Both the position numbers and the translations under genes were made by a program. From assembly GCA_029844215.1 (NCBI GenBank), contig CM056725.1:54969609-55033608 (forward strand): 64,000 nt of DNA, written 5' to 3'. Positions 1-11,319 of the stretch are shown piece by piece. This DNA comes from Przewalskia tangutica. Taxonomy: Eukaryota; Streptophyta; Magnoliopsida; Solanales; Solanaceae. Position 1 is the first letter of the stretch. The number at the start of each line of letters is the position of its first letter. A model generated the notes under the pieces. The model did not search any database and was not told the DNA's origin. It saw nothing but the letters and a program-made list of their open reading frames with translations.

Positions 1-1627
1 TCTTTACACAAACGTTTACAAGATACTAACACACATAGCATCACAATATATCTACTCAACAAACCATCTTATTATACTTTCCAGAATCAATACAAGTCTT
101 TCATAAACACATAAGTAAACTGTTCCTTTTATCTTTCTTAAGTCGTTATACCTAACTTCCCATAAAGCTAGTATAACTCTTAAGCTTTTTGTTTTAAAAA
201 CAAATATTCTTCTTCTTTCAAAAATGATTTATAATTCTTTTGAAAGACTTCAAGATTCTTATTATTCAGCTTAAGTCAAAAGACATTACCGTAAAACTAT
301 GTCCGCTAACACACGCACGCTCACCGTACTATATATATATATTTTAAAATATCATGCTCAAGAGTATAGGAGAATCACATACCTCCTCGCGAAATCCACC
401 GCCAAGTCGAATATGTCGCTACAGAGAATCAACCTATAATAGTCGCACGCCTATCAATGTCTAGACTACTCAGACTATTTTAAGCAGAGGGTTCTTTATT
501 CTACGGAAATTTGGGCAGCACTTCCTACCCACAAGCTACACAAGTCTCATCAGAAATACAAATTCTATGTACGCTTTAATTCTTCTTTATTAAACTTCAT
601 GTGATTTCAGTTCAATACTCTTCCAGATTATCCTTCGGTAATTACGCTCAATTCTCTTCTTTAATATCCTTCTATGTGTTTTATACTTATTTCTATACTT
701 CTACATTATGTATTCTCCAATTACAATAGAAGGATAAGATTATTTACCTCTATAAGCCCAATATTATCCAAGTATAAATGTCGATCCTGAGCAAGGTTTA
801 GCTCCTAATCAACGCTCCAATCCGCCTCCAAGAAACCCTTAGAAGTTTCTACACAACTTCTACTTACAACCGCAACCAACAATGAAGTTTCTCCTAGGGT
901 TTCGTTTAGTGGCTAAAGGAAGTATAGTAGTATTTTCCTGACTCTAAGTATAGAGGTAACTTTGGAAATACTACAAGGATTGGCTAAGGTATTTTGGGAT
1001 AAGAACAACCCTTGAGAGTATTTCTACCAAGAGGGGGTAGTGTTTCGCTAGGGCTTCCAAGAGGGGAGGTTTGCCGAGACTACAAGGAAATGGGAGGAAA
1101 GGGTGTTTCTGCCAGGCTCTTTTGGAGGGGGGAAAGAGAGCTTTGAACGAGAGCTCTGGGCTTAAGGGGATTTGAGACTGGGAAGATAATTTGTGGATGA
1201 AGAACTTCTTCAACATAGGGGGGTATTTATAGGGCCTTCAAGGGCCAAGATGAAGCCAAGTGGTAGGCAAGTGTAAGGTGGAGATTTAGGCAAGTGTCCT
1301 TATCCATCTACTACACAAATATCCTACCAACTCCTTGACCAAAAACTTAGCACAAAAAACGTGCCAAGGCAAGTCCTTTGCCGTCCACTTGAGGGTGACA
1401 AGTGTCACCCTCTCGTTGGTCCAAAATATTTCATCTCTCGGAAAAATCCGCAAAAATAATAAATGACATAGCCGGAATTTTCCCTACGCAAAGTTTGGAA
1501 AACGTTTCGTCGGAAAATGATTCTTTTTGATAGGTGTGCACAATTTTTCGTCCCCCTATGCCTAACTAAGGCTAAACTTTTGTACATACGCCCTTACGTA
1601 CATACTCTGGAAATACGGGGTATAACA
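1..1627 (-). mobile_element. LTR fragment N (Ty3/gypsy, E-like), cut by window edge
   Basis: Read on the minus strand, an LTR starts at 1627 with TGTTATACCCCG and continues past the left edge of the window. Its first 200 bp closely match the LTRs of array E (4452, 11840, 19192) and K (33480), including the cyanate-like run of conserved U3 text around 1405-1627. It contains a TATA box and a leader with the same GGGCTTA-AGGTAA junction seen in other LTRs. It interrupts LTR B: the sequence from 1628 is interior LTR sequence that in other copies (near 44600) follows directly on GGATTT. Whether it is a solo LTR or part of a whole element cannot be seen. Small ORFs here are not genes. Confidence 0.8.
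1221..1232 (-). promoter_or_regulatory. TATA box of LTR N
   Basis: The minus strand reads CTATAAATACCCC, identical in core to the TATA boxes of the E LTRs (near 4862, 12250, 19600) and K (33986). It lies about 400 bp into the LTR, as expected for the end of U3. Confidence 0.6.
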
Positions 1628-1630
1628 GGT

Positions 1631-1904
1631 CACGTGGGGCCCACCCGAGGAATTTTACGTTTTGCGGGGCCCACGAGGGTTACGGAATTTTATGGACGAA
1701 TGGGAGGGCGACATGTGTCACCCCTCCCACATGGCTTGTTCGAATTATGCAAGGGCAAAAAGATCTTTTGACAAATGTAAAGATGAGAAAGTCTTGCTAA
1801 GTTAGAGCTTGACATTGTTGACCAAGTCAAGAGCCACTTGGCTTGATCCCATCCATCCAATTTATACATGTGTTGTAATCTAGACCCTCCAATGTGTTAT
1901 ATAT
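1631..1904 (+). promoter_or_regulatory. U3 promoter of LTR B: G-box, GTGGGGCCCAC, TATA
   Basis: CACGTG at 1631 overlaps GTGGGGCCCAC at 1634-1644. A second GGGGCCCAC follows near 1666. An imperfect palindrome centred on ACATGT spans 1702-1728, and a TATA run (GTTATATATC) lies at about 1896. G-boxes bind bZIP/bHLH factors and GGNCCCAC matches TCP factor sites; their use here is inferred only from conservation between LTRs. Confidence 0.5.
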
Positions 1905-3683
1905 CATCATAAGTAGCAAGACTTGGCATTTTACACTTAGAAAAATTGAGAGAACCTTGAGCTTAGCCTATCTTGCTCTCGGCTTTAGTGTCATTCCGAC
2001 ACAAAAATTTTTAGTTTGTGATCCATTAGCCACAAGACTTTAAATCAAGGTTCATGAGTGTATTGTAAGTGTATCTCAATAGAAAAATCCCGGAAAGAGA
2101 GAGTTTTCGTGTTAGTCGCAAGGTGAAAACCTAGTTGCTTTTCTAGGTTTTGATTGGAAATGGAAGAGAAGTTAGTTGTGAACTTCTAAGGGCTTCAAAT
2201 AGCGGATTGGAGCGTAAAGGAAAGGAGCTAAGAATTGCTAAGGAGCGACTTTGAATCTTGGAAATTTTAAGGGCTTGAAAAGGTATAATTCTTGTCGTTT
2301 TAGCAATTAAAGTTTACTTATTGTTGTAGTTATGTATATTAGCAAGCATGAGATATATAGTATGAAGTTTGATATGTTTGTTGGCTATTGGAACCCTAAT
2401 CCGAAAACTAGCATGTTTAGCCTTAAGATTACATTTCAAGTTGATTATTAGTTTAAGTCGTCGCATGTTGTATAAGAAGGAAACTGTAGTGGTTGAAGTT
2501 GTTTATAACATGTTGTATAACATGTTATATAACATGTTTGACCTAAGAACTTGGATTGAAAAAGAATTGGAAAGGACTTAGGATTGGTTATAAGTTGGCC
2601 GAGAATGGCTTGTGAGTATTAATCTACTTGGTATGAATTGTGGGGCAGAATTTTACACGTATTGTAAGGCGTGTAATCCCCTTAGTTTGGTTGTTGTTTT
2701 GAGCCTTAAATGTGGCATGTTGGTTATTGTATTTGGCCTTGAAAAAGGTGGCAAAGTAAGTAGAAACAAAGGAGGTACTGCCCGATTTTCCGTAGAATAA
2801 GAGACCGTGTACTTAGTATTATTCTACGTTAGAAACTAGAAATTGATAGTCATGTTGTGACCATTATAGGTTGACAATTCTACGCAGGCGTATTAGAACG
2901 GCAGCTTGTGGATTTAGCCGAAAAGGTATGTGAACTATCTCCTCTTCTAGCATGATTCCTTAAGATAAAGAAAGTATGTCCTACTCCTTAAATGATCCAT
3001 TCCTTGGTTGTAATTGGATTACCTAAAATAGAATTTGTTCTATGTACTTCCTTGATTGTACTTTGATGTTTAAATTGTAAGTTGTATAATCCATTTCCTT
3101 AGTGAAGTTTGGATTCTTAAAAGTGAAAGTATTTTACTTAAAGTACATAGAGTTTTGAAAAAGAAGTGGTTTCCAAATCTTTTGGCTAGTGCCTTAGTTC
3201 CAAAACCTAAGGGTCATTATAATGACTTTAGGGGAGTCAAAGGAGTGATTTACTTATTTGATTTAAAAGAGGAGAAATGGCATGATTTAAGAGAAGAAAC
3301 TTGTTTTCTATATATTAAGAGACTTGACGTATTTTGAAAGTTAAGAACTTGATTTGTAAGTATGTGATACTTGGTTTTAATTAGTATAAGTCTCTTGGTT
3401 ATAAAAGGAATGAATATGTCTAAAACCATAAAGGGTTATAACGGCTTTATGGGAAGTTGGTTATAACGACTTTATGGAAGGTTAAGAAAGTTGTCTATTT
3501 TGATTAATGGGCATAAGTTGCCTAGATTGTGAAAATTTGAGGTTACTTGATTTCAAGCTTTGAAATGAGTTTTCTAAAAGTGTAGTAACTTACTTTGAAA
3601 AATAGACACACCTTGATACTACGGGTGTTAGTATCTTGGGGTTTTACATAAAAAGGAGTCTTTTGAAAAGAATGTACGTACGA

Positions 3684-3857
3684 AGTACTTTGGCTTGTTT
3701 AATTGAGAATTATTCTATGTGTGCCTTGATAAGTATTTTGGCTTGTTTAATTGAGAATTATTCTATGCGTGCCTTGATAAGTACTTTGGCTTGTTTAATT
3801 GAGAATTATTCTATGTGTGCCTTGATAAGTACTTTGGCTTGGTTAATTGAGAATTAG
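3684..3857 (+). repeat. 48-bp minisatellite in LTR B, about 3.6 copies
   Basis: Direct head-to-tail repeats of a 48-bp unit starting AGTACTTTGGCTTGTTTAAT. The last unit is truncated. The same unit occurs in both D LTRs in the opposite orientation with more copies (about 4.8 and 5.8). There are no spacers, so it is not CRISPR. Because 48 is a multiple of three, it opens a 16-residue repeat ORF by chance. Confidence 0.9.
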
Positions 3858-4149
3858 CCTATGTGTGCTGGTGATAGCCTTTGAGTGCAAGTATTATGTT
3901 TTATTACGTTGCCGCGACTCTCGGTTGGAGGGCCGGCTGTCTTGTGGTAAGTTACTTGGACGTACCGACAGTGATGTGGGATTCCACGGGTATGCTTCCG
4001 TTATTTGTAGTACTTGGGTTAAATTCCCGGATTTTTTTTATAAAAGACATGTTAGTGCCCTAAGTAAACTAAAATGAGAGTGTATATGAACATAATAATA
4101 AGAAGTTAGGGGATTTCTTAACTTGCTTATTTGTTGTATGACGGTCGGT

Positions 4150-4392
4150 TGAGATAGGGTAAGAGTATAAATGAGGGGTAAACCCCCAAGACGTTATACC
4201 ACCTTCTCCAGGGTAAGAGTATAAATGAGGGGTAAACCCCCAAGACGTTATACCACATGCTTTACCACCTTCTCCAGGGTAAGAGTATAAATGAGGGATA
4301 AACCCCCAAGACGTTATACCACCTGCTTTACCACCTTCTCCAGGGTAAGAGTATAAATGAGGGGTAAACCCCAAGACGTTATACCACCTGCT
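4150..4392 (+). repeat. 54/66-bp tandem repeat in LTR B, about 4 copies
   Basis: Repeats of GGGTAAGAGTATAAATGAGG followed by GGTAAACCCCCAAGACG and TTATACCACC, in 54-bp units with some copies extended to 66 bp by TGCTTTACCACC. The same array recurs in the G, F and D LTRs with 3 to 6 units, so it belongs to the LTR families and is not a local event. Confidence 0.9.
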
Positions 4393-4446
4393 CGTTTTCC
4401 TACTTGGCCCGTACAGTTTTAGGACACAGGTGGGACTTGGTGTTCA

Positions 4447-4451
4447 TGTAT
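4447..4451 (+). repeat. Target site duplication of array E, left (TGTAT)
   Basis: TGTAT directly precedes the first E LTR and is repeated at 21673-21677 directly after the third LTR. The D LTRs carry the uninterrupted site with one TGTAT (minus strand, near 49602 and 55203). Confidence 0.93.
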
Positions 4452-4861
4452 TGTTATACCCCGTATTTCCAGAGTATGTACGTAAGGGAATACGTACAAA
4501 AAGTTTAGCCTTAAAGTTTAGGCTTGGACGATTTTTTTTGGGCACAACTCACAAAACGAATAGTTTTCCGACGAAACGTTTCCACAGCTTTCGTAGGGTA
4601 AATTCCGGCTATGCCATTTCTAATTTTTGCGGATTTTCCCGAGAGACGAAACATTTTGGACCAACGGGAGGGCGACACTTGGCACCCTCCAATTGGTGGA
4701 CTTCAAATCGTCCATTTGGACGAATTGGCTAGCATTGGCACGTTTTTTGTGCCTTGTGCACAAGTCAAGGAGTTGGTAGGATATTTGTGTATAGTTAATC
4801 CTCACCCTACACTTGCCTTGCACTTGTCTAAATCTTGGCCATTGGTTGGCCACTTCTTGAC

Positions 4862-4872
4862 CTATAAATACC
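4862..4872 (+). promoter_or_regulatory. TATA box of E LTR 1
   Basis: CTATAAATACC lies about 410 bp into the LTR. It is followed by a polyC stretch and the transcribed leader, and the same text occurs in LTRs 2 and 3. Confidence 0.65.
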
Positions 4873-6065
4873 CCCCTTAAGTTGAAGAGTTCTTCATCCA
4901 CAAAGCTTTCCAAGTCTTGAAAATCCTCTCCTCTCCCTTTGTAGCCTTTTCGTCCAACACCTCCCCCTCCCCTTGTGAAGGCCCTTAGCCGAATACCCCC
5001 CCCTCTAGCCTAAGAAGTTTGGCCGAGGCCCCCCCCCTAGCCTAGCCAAAAATCTACCCTCCTGGTAGAAAAGTTGCCTTCTTGTATTGTTATAATGCCC
5101 ACAAGAACCTAGCCCAAATACCTTAGATCTTAGTAGAAGTTGTGAATAACTTCTAAGGTTTCTGGAGCATACAACTTAGAGCAAAACCTTGCTCAGCGAC
5201 TTTTCTAGGATATTATTGGGCTTACCGAGGTAACTAATCCTAACCTCTTTTGAATTAGAGAATATATATACTTTGTAGTATAAGAATTAGTATAAATACT
5301 TAGAAGAATATCACGTAATAGAATCGAATCATACTACAAAGTAAGGGGTTTAAAAGAAGAATAATCAAACTATACTTACATAGGACTGTTTTCACAGTAG
5401 ACTTATATAGCTCACCGGGTAGGGAAGTGCTGCCCAACTTTCCATAGAATTGTGAACCTCTGCTTAGAATGACCTTCGAGTAGTCTTTGATAGATATCCG
5501 TGACTATTATAGGTGACTCTCTGCGCACACATATTCAACTTGGCGGTGGTTTTCACTGGTAGGTATGTGATTCTTCCTAAAGCATGATATTTTACAATAT
5601 ATATAGTACCAGACGCATACGTGTTAACTAAAACTACGGCAATGTCTTTGACTTAAGCCCTAATAATACTTACGGAATGCCTCACGGCTTAAGCCCGATA
5701 ACACTTACGGCAATGCCTCACGGCTTAAGCCTGAATAATAAAGATCTGAAAGCATTTTAAAAGAATACTGAATCATTTTTAACGGAAGAGAACTAATTGG
5801 TTTTTAAACAGAAGCTTAAGAGTTATACTAGCCTTATGGGAAGTTAAGTATAACCACTTAAGATTGATAAAAGAAACAGTTTGCCTATGTGCTTATAACA
5901 GACTTATATTGAATTATGAAAAGAATAATAAGATGGTTTGATAAGTAGACATGATATGATTCTATGTGTGTTAGTGTCTTGTAACGTTTGTGAAAAAGAG
6001 TATTCTTGTTGTGCTTATGTTGTTTAACGATAAGCTGTTAGGTTAGTGTAGCATCACTCACCTCT

Positions 6066-6330
6066 TGACATATTACCGGGGGTTAAGCCGCCTCCACGCG
6101 GGTAGACTCGCGCGATGCAGGACCATGATTCGAGAATACCTCATGCGGGTCCAAGGGACCTATGCGAGCTACGAGAGTTCCGTGTTAGCGCGGGGTTATA
6201 CCTCATGCGGCATGTGGCCATGCGACGACGAGTCCAGGCGATTTACGCCGAGTAGCTACCCTCGATGCGGGTTATATACCCTATCCGGCCTATGTGATTG
6301 GCCTATGCGACTACGGAGTCCGTGATTAGG
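6066..6330 (+). repeat. CpG-rich imperfect repeat block in E LTR 1
   Basis: Irregular direct repeats of about 40-45 bp are built around CCTCATGCGG, CTATGCG and TACGAG. Equivalent blocks lie at 13460-13720, 20800-21060, 35690-35945 and, in the other orientation, 23240-23460, 30110-30330 and 63150-63440. The block is CpG-dense compared with the AT-rich LTR around it. Confidence 0.7.
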
Positions 6331-6684
6331 CTTGCATGGTGATACTACGGGCAATTGGCTCGCTGATCATTCGCACCTAGAAAAGACTCGCATAGCTTTA
6401 TCTATCACGCTCTTGTTTGTGATGTGCACTATGCGGTTTCTCGTTGTTTCATACATACTTGCAAAACTGCTTTTTAAAATGATATGTTTCATTTAAGTAT
6501 TTTACGATTTCATATACTTAGTACTGTTATCGACCTCCTTCGGGCTGCGTTCATGCCGCAGTAAGGCAAGCAGTGCTAGATCCACATTCCTAGGATCTCT
6601 ACGTTGGTGTCGTGAGCTCCATCCTTTCCGAGGCTCTACTTTTGGGTATGATCTCCCATTTGTAGATGGTTTTGTACATCGAGG

Positions 6685-6707
6685 TATGGCGGGCCCTGTC
6701 CGCCATA
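6685..6707 (+). other. Candidate RNA hairpin in E LTR 1
   Basis: TATGGCGG, loop GCCCTGT, CCGCCATA form an 8-bp stem. Copy 3 has a 9-bp stem (21420-21444). One G is lost on one arm and one C on the other, so pairing is kept. The structure is predicted by eye only. Confidence 0.5.
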
Positions 6708-6932
6708 GTTGTATATTTCCTTAGAGGTTTGTAGTCTGTTGTACAAAGATTTGATGTAACTGCTAAACCATGTTTTTATATATATGCCGAAAGGCGATGT
6801 TTTCTCACTTAAACTGTGTCCTATTTTATAAACTGTTTCATGTCTTGCTTTATATTTCCGCTGATTACTCTGATGTATGACTACTGGGTGCCCCTTGGCA
6901 CGATCCACGCCCCGAATGGGTCGTGACAAAAG

Positions 6933-6943
6933 TGGTATCGAGC
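6933..6943 (+). other. Primer binding site, initiator tRNA-Met type, one base missing
   Basis: TGGTATCGAGC follows the LTR after AAAAG. The expected complement of the tRNA-iMet 3' end is TGGTATCAGAGC, which is intact in C, D, G and F. Here the A of CAG is absent, as it also is in internal region 2. Confidence 0.8.
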
Positions 6944-7135
6944 GATTAATCCTCGGAAAGTGTCTACGCATCGTATCTTGTAGCGTGTTGATTATCGGTG
7001 TGTTGTGCACCACACAAATAATCAGGAGGCTATAGGATATTTAGGATTGGTTTCCATTCTTCTCATTCTGAGATCGTGCTTTAGAGCTGTGTTATAGGTT
7101 GGACCCCTCTAACGTATTCCTTTCCTGTAACAGTT

Positions 7136-8330
7136 ATGCCTCCACGTAAGGCAACCCGCCCGTGGCGGCAAGGCGAGGAGTCGCTAGCAGACACCCAGAG
7201 TCACGAGGGCTCGTGCCCACTATACCGAGACGGCGAGTTCTATGACGCCGCCAGCCCCAAAGACAGACCACAGTACCACACCTCCCGCCCCACACCGCGG
7301 AGGAGTTAGGTACAAGGAGATAGCCCACTTTTGGCTAAAGTCAGGCCCGACACGAGAGAGGCTGGATGCGACAGCCTGGGGCCTACTCAGCCACGGCCGC
7401 ACCCGTGGTACACCCGAGGGCAGATAGTTTGAGGCTACGAGATTTCTTGAGTTGTAGCCCGCCAGAGTTTTTCGGGTCGAGGCCGGAGGATGATCCGCAG
7501 GAGTTCATCCGTCAGCTTCAGAGGATCATGAGGTGATCAAGGCCTGAGACAGAGTCTGTGACCTTTCGTTCGCATCGGCCGTGATACCGCGATGATTGGT
7601 TTGATTCATGGAGTTATCCCGGGAGAGCACGCGTCCCGCCTACTGGGATGAGTTCTCGAGGCTTTCCTCACTCACTTCTTGCCTCCACAGATGGCGAGGG
7701 CGCGGCCGATAGATTTTTACTCGAGGCGAGAGGACGACCGCCGTGAGTACAATGTCGAGTTTGATTCTTTGGCTCGATATGTCCCGGCATTAGCAGATAT
7801 GGAGGATAGGTGCACCGCTATGTCACCGAGCTAGACGACTATATGGCCGAGTCATGTGCGGGGTTTCTCTCCACCGGTATGGACATTACCCGCACGCAGC
7901 TCATGCTCTTGGATGTGAGAGCGTAGAGACCGCCGGGTCGACAGCGCAGAAGAAGACCAGACGGCAGGTCTTTTGGTGGCTATCGTGGTGGCGGCCTCCA
8001 GCTAGCCTAGATTTGCACCACACGGCCAGAGCACTCGCGCCGGCCCTCAAGACAGGAGATATTCGAGGCGCACTGTGGCCCCGTGACTTCGTGACGCCCG
8101 AGGCGCAGGTATCGCCGACGGACCACCTCGGGCCGGCGCGATGCAGATCCCACTTCGGGAGTTGCAGGTACGGAGTTTGTTTCGCCAGGCCAGCAGGGCA
8201 TTATGCGAGGAACTGTCCACCGGGCGAAGGCCGATGGTAGGGTCACCACGAGTTCTTTCACGGTCTTCTTCATCCCCGACAGCATCGCCCGGAGGGCAAG
8301 GTACTCATGGGTCGCAGGTCGCGCAGAGGT
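7136..8330 (+). pseudogene. gag: gag remnant, copy 1 of array E
   Basis: The capsid/nucleocapsid gene is broken. The start at 7136 gives MPPRKATRP, a usual start for plant gypsy gag. Around 7430-7540 the frame reads LRLRDFLSCSPPEFFGS and then a DPQEFI-like motif, the beginning of the retrotransposon gag (capsid) domain. EYNVEFDSLARYVP near 7747-7790 marks its C-terminal half. A zinc-knuckle remnant, GHYARNCPP, lies at about 8193-8222. The first cysteines of the CX2CX4HX4C knuckle are damaged. At least four frame changes interrupt it. Copy 2 (14496) shows the same domains with different breaks. Confidence 0.8.
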
Positions 8331-8404
8331 CGTGGCTCGTCCGCCTAGCGGTCCTCGTAACCGCATTTATGCTTTGTCCACCGACAGATCGTGAGGCCTC
8401 ACCG

Positions 8405-8752
8405 ATGTCGCCACAGTACTTTATCGGGCTCGGGTTTGATGTGTATGCTTTGATAGATCCGGTTCTACTGTCCTATATATCTCCCCTTGTTGCTAGTAGG
8501 ATAGGGATAGAGCCTGAGTCCATAGACCCTTTCGAGGTAGCTACGCCAGTGGGTGATTCGGTGGTAGCTCGGCGGGTATATAGAGCTTGTCCAGTGACCA
8601 TTTACAGTCGTCGGACCCTAGCCGACTTGATAGAGTTGGAGATGATTGACTTCGACGTGATCATGGGGATGGATTGGCTAGCTTCTTGCTACGCCAATGT
8701 AGACTGCAGAGAGAGAGTAGTACGGTTTCAATTTCCGGCGAGCCATTGTTGA
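8405..8752 (+). pseudogene. Protease domain remnant, copy 1 of array E
   Basis: Retropepsin-like aspartic protease that would cleave the Gag-Pol polyprotein. A long open stretch (8141-8752) covers GLGFDVYALIDP, where the active-site aspartate is at about 8456-8458, then FDVIMGMDWLASCYANVDC at about 8650-8710. The active-site segment reads DPVLLSY; copy 2 and family comparison suggest the usual DPGS-type text altered by a compensated 3-base loss. The following stop at 8750-8752 is a frameshift product. Catalysis is unlikely as written. Confidence 0.8.
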
Positions 8753-8871
8753 GTGAGGAGCACCAGACGCCGGAGGGTAGGTTTATTTCCTACCTCAAGG
8801 CTAGGAAGATGGTTCGAAGGGTATATCTACCATCTCGTTCGGGTGTTTGATAATCTGAAAGCTGCGGTACC

Positions 8872-9800
8872 AGATTTTCACTCGGCCCAGAGTCACGAAG
8901 TTCCCGGGCGTGTTTCGCATGACCTCCCGTATCCTCCCGAGAGGAGATTGAGTTTTGTATTGACATATTGCGCACACTCGCCTATTTCCATTCCGCCATA
9001 CGTAATGGCACCGCCGAGTTCAGAGAATTGAATGATCAGCTTAGAGATTTCCGAGAAGCGGCTTCATCAGCCTAGTGTTTCTCCCGGGAGCGCCGGTATT
9101 GTTCGTGAAGAAGGACTGGACGCCGCGCATGTGTGTTGATTACAGCGGTGAACAAGGTGACCATTAAGAATGATACCCTTCCCGTGATTGATGATTTGTT
9201 CGACCGGTTGCGGTGCGAGTTGTTTATCCAATATTGATCTGCGATCGGGCTATCATCAAAGTGCGAGTCGAGAGGTGGATGTCCCTAGATCGCATTCAGA
9301 CCCAGACGGCATTATGAGTTCGTGGTCATGTCTTTTGGTTGACCAATGCTCCGCAGTATTCATGGATTTGATGAACCGAGTGTTCAAACCATTTTTGGAC
9401 ACGCTTGTGATAGTGTTCATTGATGATATCTTGGTTTATTCTCGCCAGAGCGGAGCATGCGAGCATTTGGCGACCTGGCCGACAGCTTCTCCAGACCAGC
9501 AGCTGTACGCTAAGTTTTCCAAATGTGAGTTTTGGTTGACTTCAGTGGCGTTTCTTGGGCATATTGTCGGGGCTGATGGCATTCGAGTGGATACGGCCAA
9601 GATCGAGGCGCAGACTTGGCCTAGACCTACTACTCCGGCAGAGGTTCGCAGCTTACGGGCCTTGCAGATATTATCGGTTCGTGGAGAAGTTTGCTTTATC
9701 TCTCGCACCATTGACTAGGCTGACTCGTGGCGCCAAGTTTGATGGACTGATGCTTGGAGCGGGGTTTCCATTCTTGAAAGAGACCGACGACCGCCCGTTC
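8872..9800 (+). pseudogene. Reverse transcriptase domain remnant, copy 1 of array E
   Basis: Ty3/gypsy RT. PISIPPYVMAP is visible near 8980-9010, NIDLRSGYHQ near 9231-9260 and FMDLMNRVFKPFLDT near 9360-9405. VIVFIDDILVYSR near 9409-9447 includes the catalytic DD pair (FIDD box). FSKCEFW and FLGHIVGADGIRVD follow to about 9600. One open stretch (9188-9718) covers fingers, palm and part of the thumb. The segment before the FIDD box that normally reads MSFGLTNAP is garbled by a missing G. Upstream (9010-9190) at least two frame changes occur. Confidence 0.85.
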
Positions 9801-9814
9801 TTACTTCCGCAGGT

Positions 9815-10100
9815 CCGGATGGTTATGTCGTGTATTGTGATGCGTCAGGCATCGGGTTGGGATGTGTGTTGATGCAGCATGGCAGAGTTATAGCATATGC
9901 ATCCCGACAGCTGAAGAAACACGAGAGGAACTACCCCACCCATGATTTGGAGTTGGCAGCTGTGATTCACGCTTTGAAGATCCGAGGCACTACTTGTATG
10001 GGGTTCACGGATATTTATACGCACCACAAGAGCCTCCAAAGATATCTTCACCAGAGGAGCCGAACTTACGGCGAGACGGTGGTTAGAGTTGCTTAAGGAT
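9815..10100 (+). pseudogene. RNase H domain remnant, copy 1 of array E
   Basis: RNase H would remove RNA from the RNA/DNA hybrid. The open stretch 9830-10096 reads YCDASGIGLGCVL, with the first catalytic Asp, then YASRQLKKHERNYPTHDLEL, with the catalytic Glu. Next are ALKIRG and IYTHHKSL, where TDHKSL is usual, so the third acidic residue appears replaced by His in this reading. RT lies upstream and integrase downstream, as in Ty3/gypsy. Confidence 0.85.
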
Positions 10101-10109
10101 TACGATGTT

Positions 10110-11317
10110 GATATCCCGTACCACCCGGGAAGGCCAATGTTGTGGCGTATGCTCTTAGTCGTAGGTCGATGGGAGCCTATCGATGTGCAAACAGAGAGGA
10201 GGGACATGGTTCGTGATTTGCATCGCCAGCGAGCCTTGGTGTCCGCTTGATTGATTCCGATAGAAGTGGGGTTATAGTTCGTGAGGTTGCCGAGTCTTCA
10301 ATCGCCGAGGAGGTGAAGAGGCAACAGCCGAGGATCCACTTTGATTCGATATCGTGATACGACTCTTCGTGAGGCGCAAGGGTCCTGAGGTAGCACTGGG
10401 GTGCTAAGGTTTGAGGGCAGATTGTGTGTTCCGGATGTTTGAGACTTCGGCAGAGTTCTTGGAGAAGCACACACGCTGCGTTACTCTATCCATCCGGTTG
10501 ACCAAGATGTACCACGACCTTAGATCCGTGTATTGGTGGGATGGCTTGAAGAGGACGTTGCGAGTTCGTAGCTCGATGCCCGTGTTGTCGCGAGTGAAGG
10601 TAGAGCACCGCAGGCCCGTGGTTTGTTACAGACGATTGAGATCCCGACCGGAAGTGAGGTAATCAACATGGACTTCATCACAGATTACCTCGCACTCGGA
10701 GGAGACATGATTCTATATGGGTTATCGTCGACAGTCGACTAAATCAGCCCACTTTCTTCCCGCCAGACGACCTTTTCTACCGAGGATTATGCCGACTTTA
10801 CATCCGAGAGATCGCCGATCGCATGGAGTCCCTACCGATCATATCGCATGTGAGCCCGGTTTACGCTAACTTCCTGAGGTCCTTCCAGAGGGTTTAGGAC
10901 GCAGTGAGCCCGAGTATCGCATTTCATCCACGCAGACGGACAGCAGAGCGCACTATCCAGACTCTTGAGGATATGCTGCGAGCCTGTGTTATTGACTTCA
11001 GTGGTAGTTGGGAGGATCATTTGCCTCTAGTTGAGTTCGCGTATAATAATAGCTACCACTCCAGTATTCAGATGGCGCCTTATGAGGCCTTGTATGGGAG
11101 GAAGTGCAGATCGCCTATAGGTTGGTTCGATGTGGGCGAGGTGCAGCTAGTGGGACCAGATTTGGTACAGCAGGCAGTGGATAAGGTGAAGCTTATCCGA
11201 GAGCGGCTATTGATAGCTCAGAGTCGACAGAAGTCGTATGCAGATCATCGTCGTCGGCATCTTGAGTTCGAGGTTCATGATTGGGTTTTCCTAAAGGTGT
11301 CACCCATGGCGGTGTGA
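10110..11317 (+). pseudogene. Integrase domain remnant, copy 1 of array E
   Basis: The N-terminal zinc-binding part shows MYHDLRSVYWWDGLKR at about 10508-10555. The DDE core start, NMDFIT, is near 10664-10681, but the middle (10680-10900) is scrambled by indels. From 10904 a clean stretch reads TAERTIQTLEDMLRACV, then LPLVEFAYNNSYHSSIQMAP and YEALYGRKCRSPIGW, ending in KVKLIRERL and SRQKSYADHRRR near 11260. The active-site Asp-Asp-Glu triad cannot be followed in one frame. Confidence 0.85.
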
Positions 11318-11319
11318 TG

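Larger units (their letters stand above)
1628..4451 (+). mobile_element. LTR B, left part (D-family LTR, split by array E)
   Basis: This plus-strand LTR sequence matches the reverse complement of the D LTRs (48956-52591 and 54539-58234) along nearly its whole length. That includes the CACGTGGGGCCCAC promoter motifs, the GGGGCAGAATTTTACACG block at 2642, the 48-bp minisatellite and the 54/66-bp repeat. Its first 200 bp or so are missing because N is inserted at 1627. It stops at 4451, where array E is inserted, and resumes at 21673. No PBS or gag follows its right end, so it is a solo LTR or the 3' LTR of an element whose body lies left of the window. The ORFs inside are chance. Confidence 0.85.
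4452..6928 (+). repeat. LTR 1 of array E
   Basis: The 2,477-bp LTR starts TGTTATACCCCG and ends GTCGTGACA. A TATA box (CTATAAATACC) lies at about 4862. The leader has C-rich tracts, with polyC runs near 4987 and 5031. Near the end are CpG-rich imperfect repeats (6066-6330), a GGCGG/CCGCC hairpin at 6685-6707 and a GGTGCC/GGCAC hairpin near 6890. It differs from LTRs 2 and 3 mostly by 1-4-base indels. Confidence 0.92.

Noticed and set aside
4069..4374. Repeat-rich ORF of 101 codons on the minus strand, and similar ORFs at 41236, 49680 and 55281, as possible repeat-protein genes
   Set aside because: They are read-through of the 54/66-bp LTR repeat in the strand opposite to the element; no independent coding evidence.
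4430..4913. Overlapping ORFs at LTR starts (also near 11839-12391 and 19139-19651) as conserved small proteins
   Set aside because: They are copies of the U3 promoter region on both strands; conservation is explained by LTR copying.
6685..6707. GGCGGGGCCCTGTCCCGCC as a transcription terminator
   Set aside because: No T-run follows and the setting is a eukaryotic LTR; treated as a candidate RNA hairpin instead.
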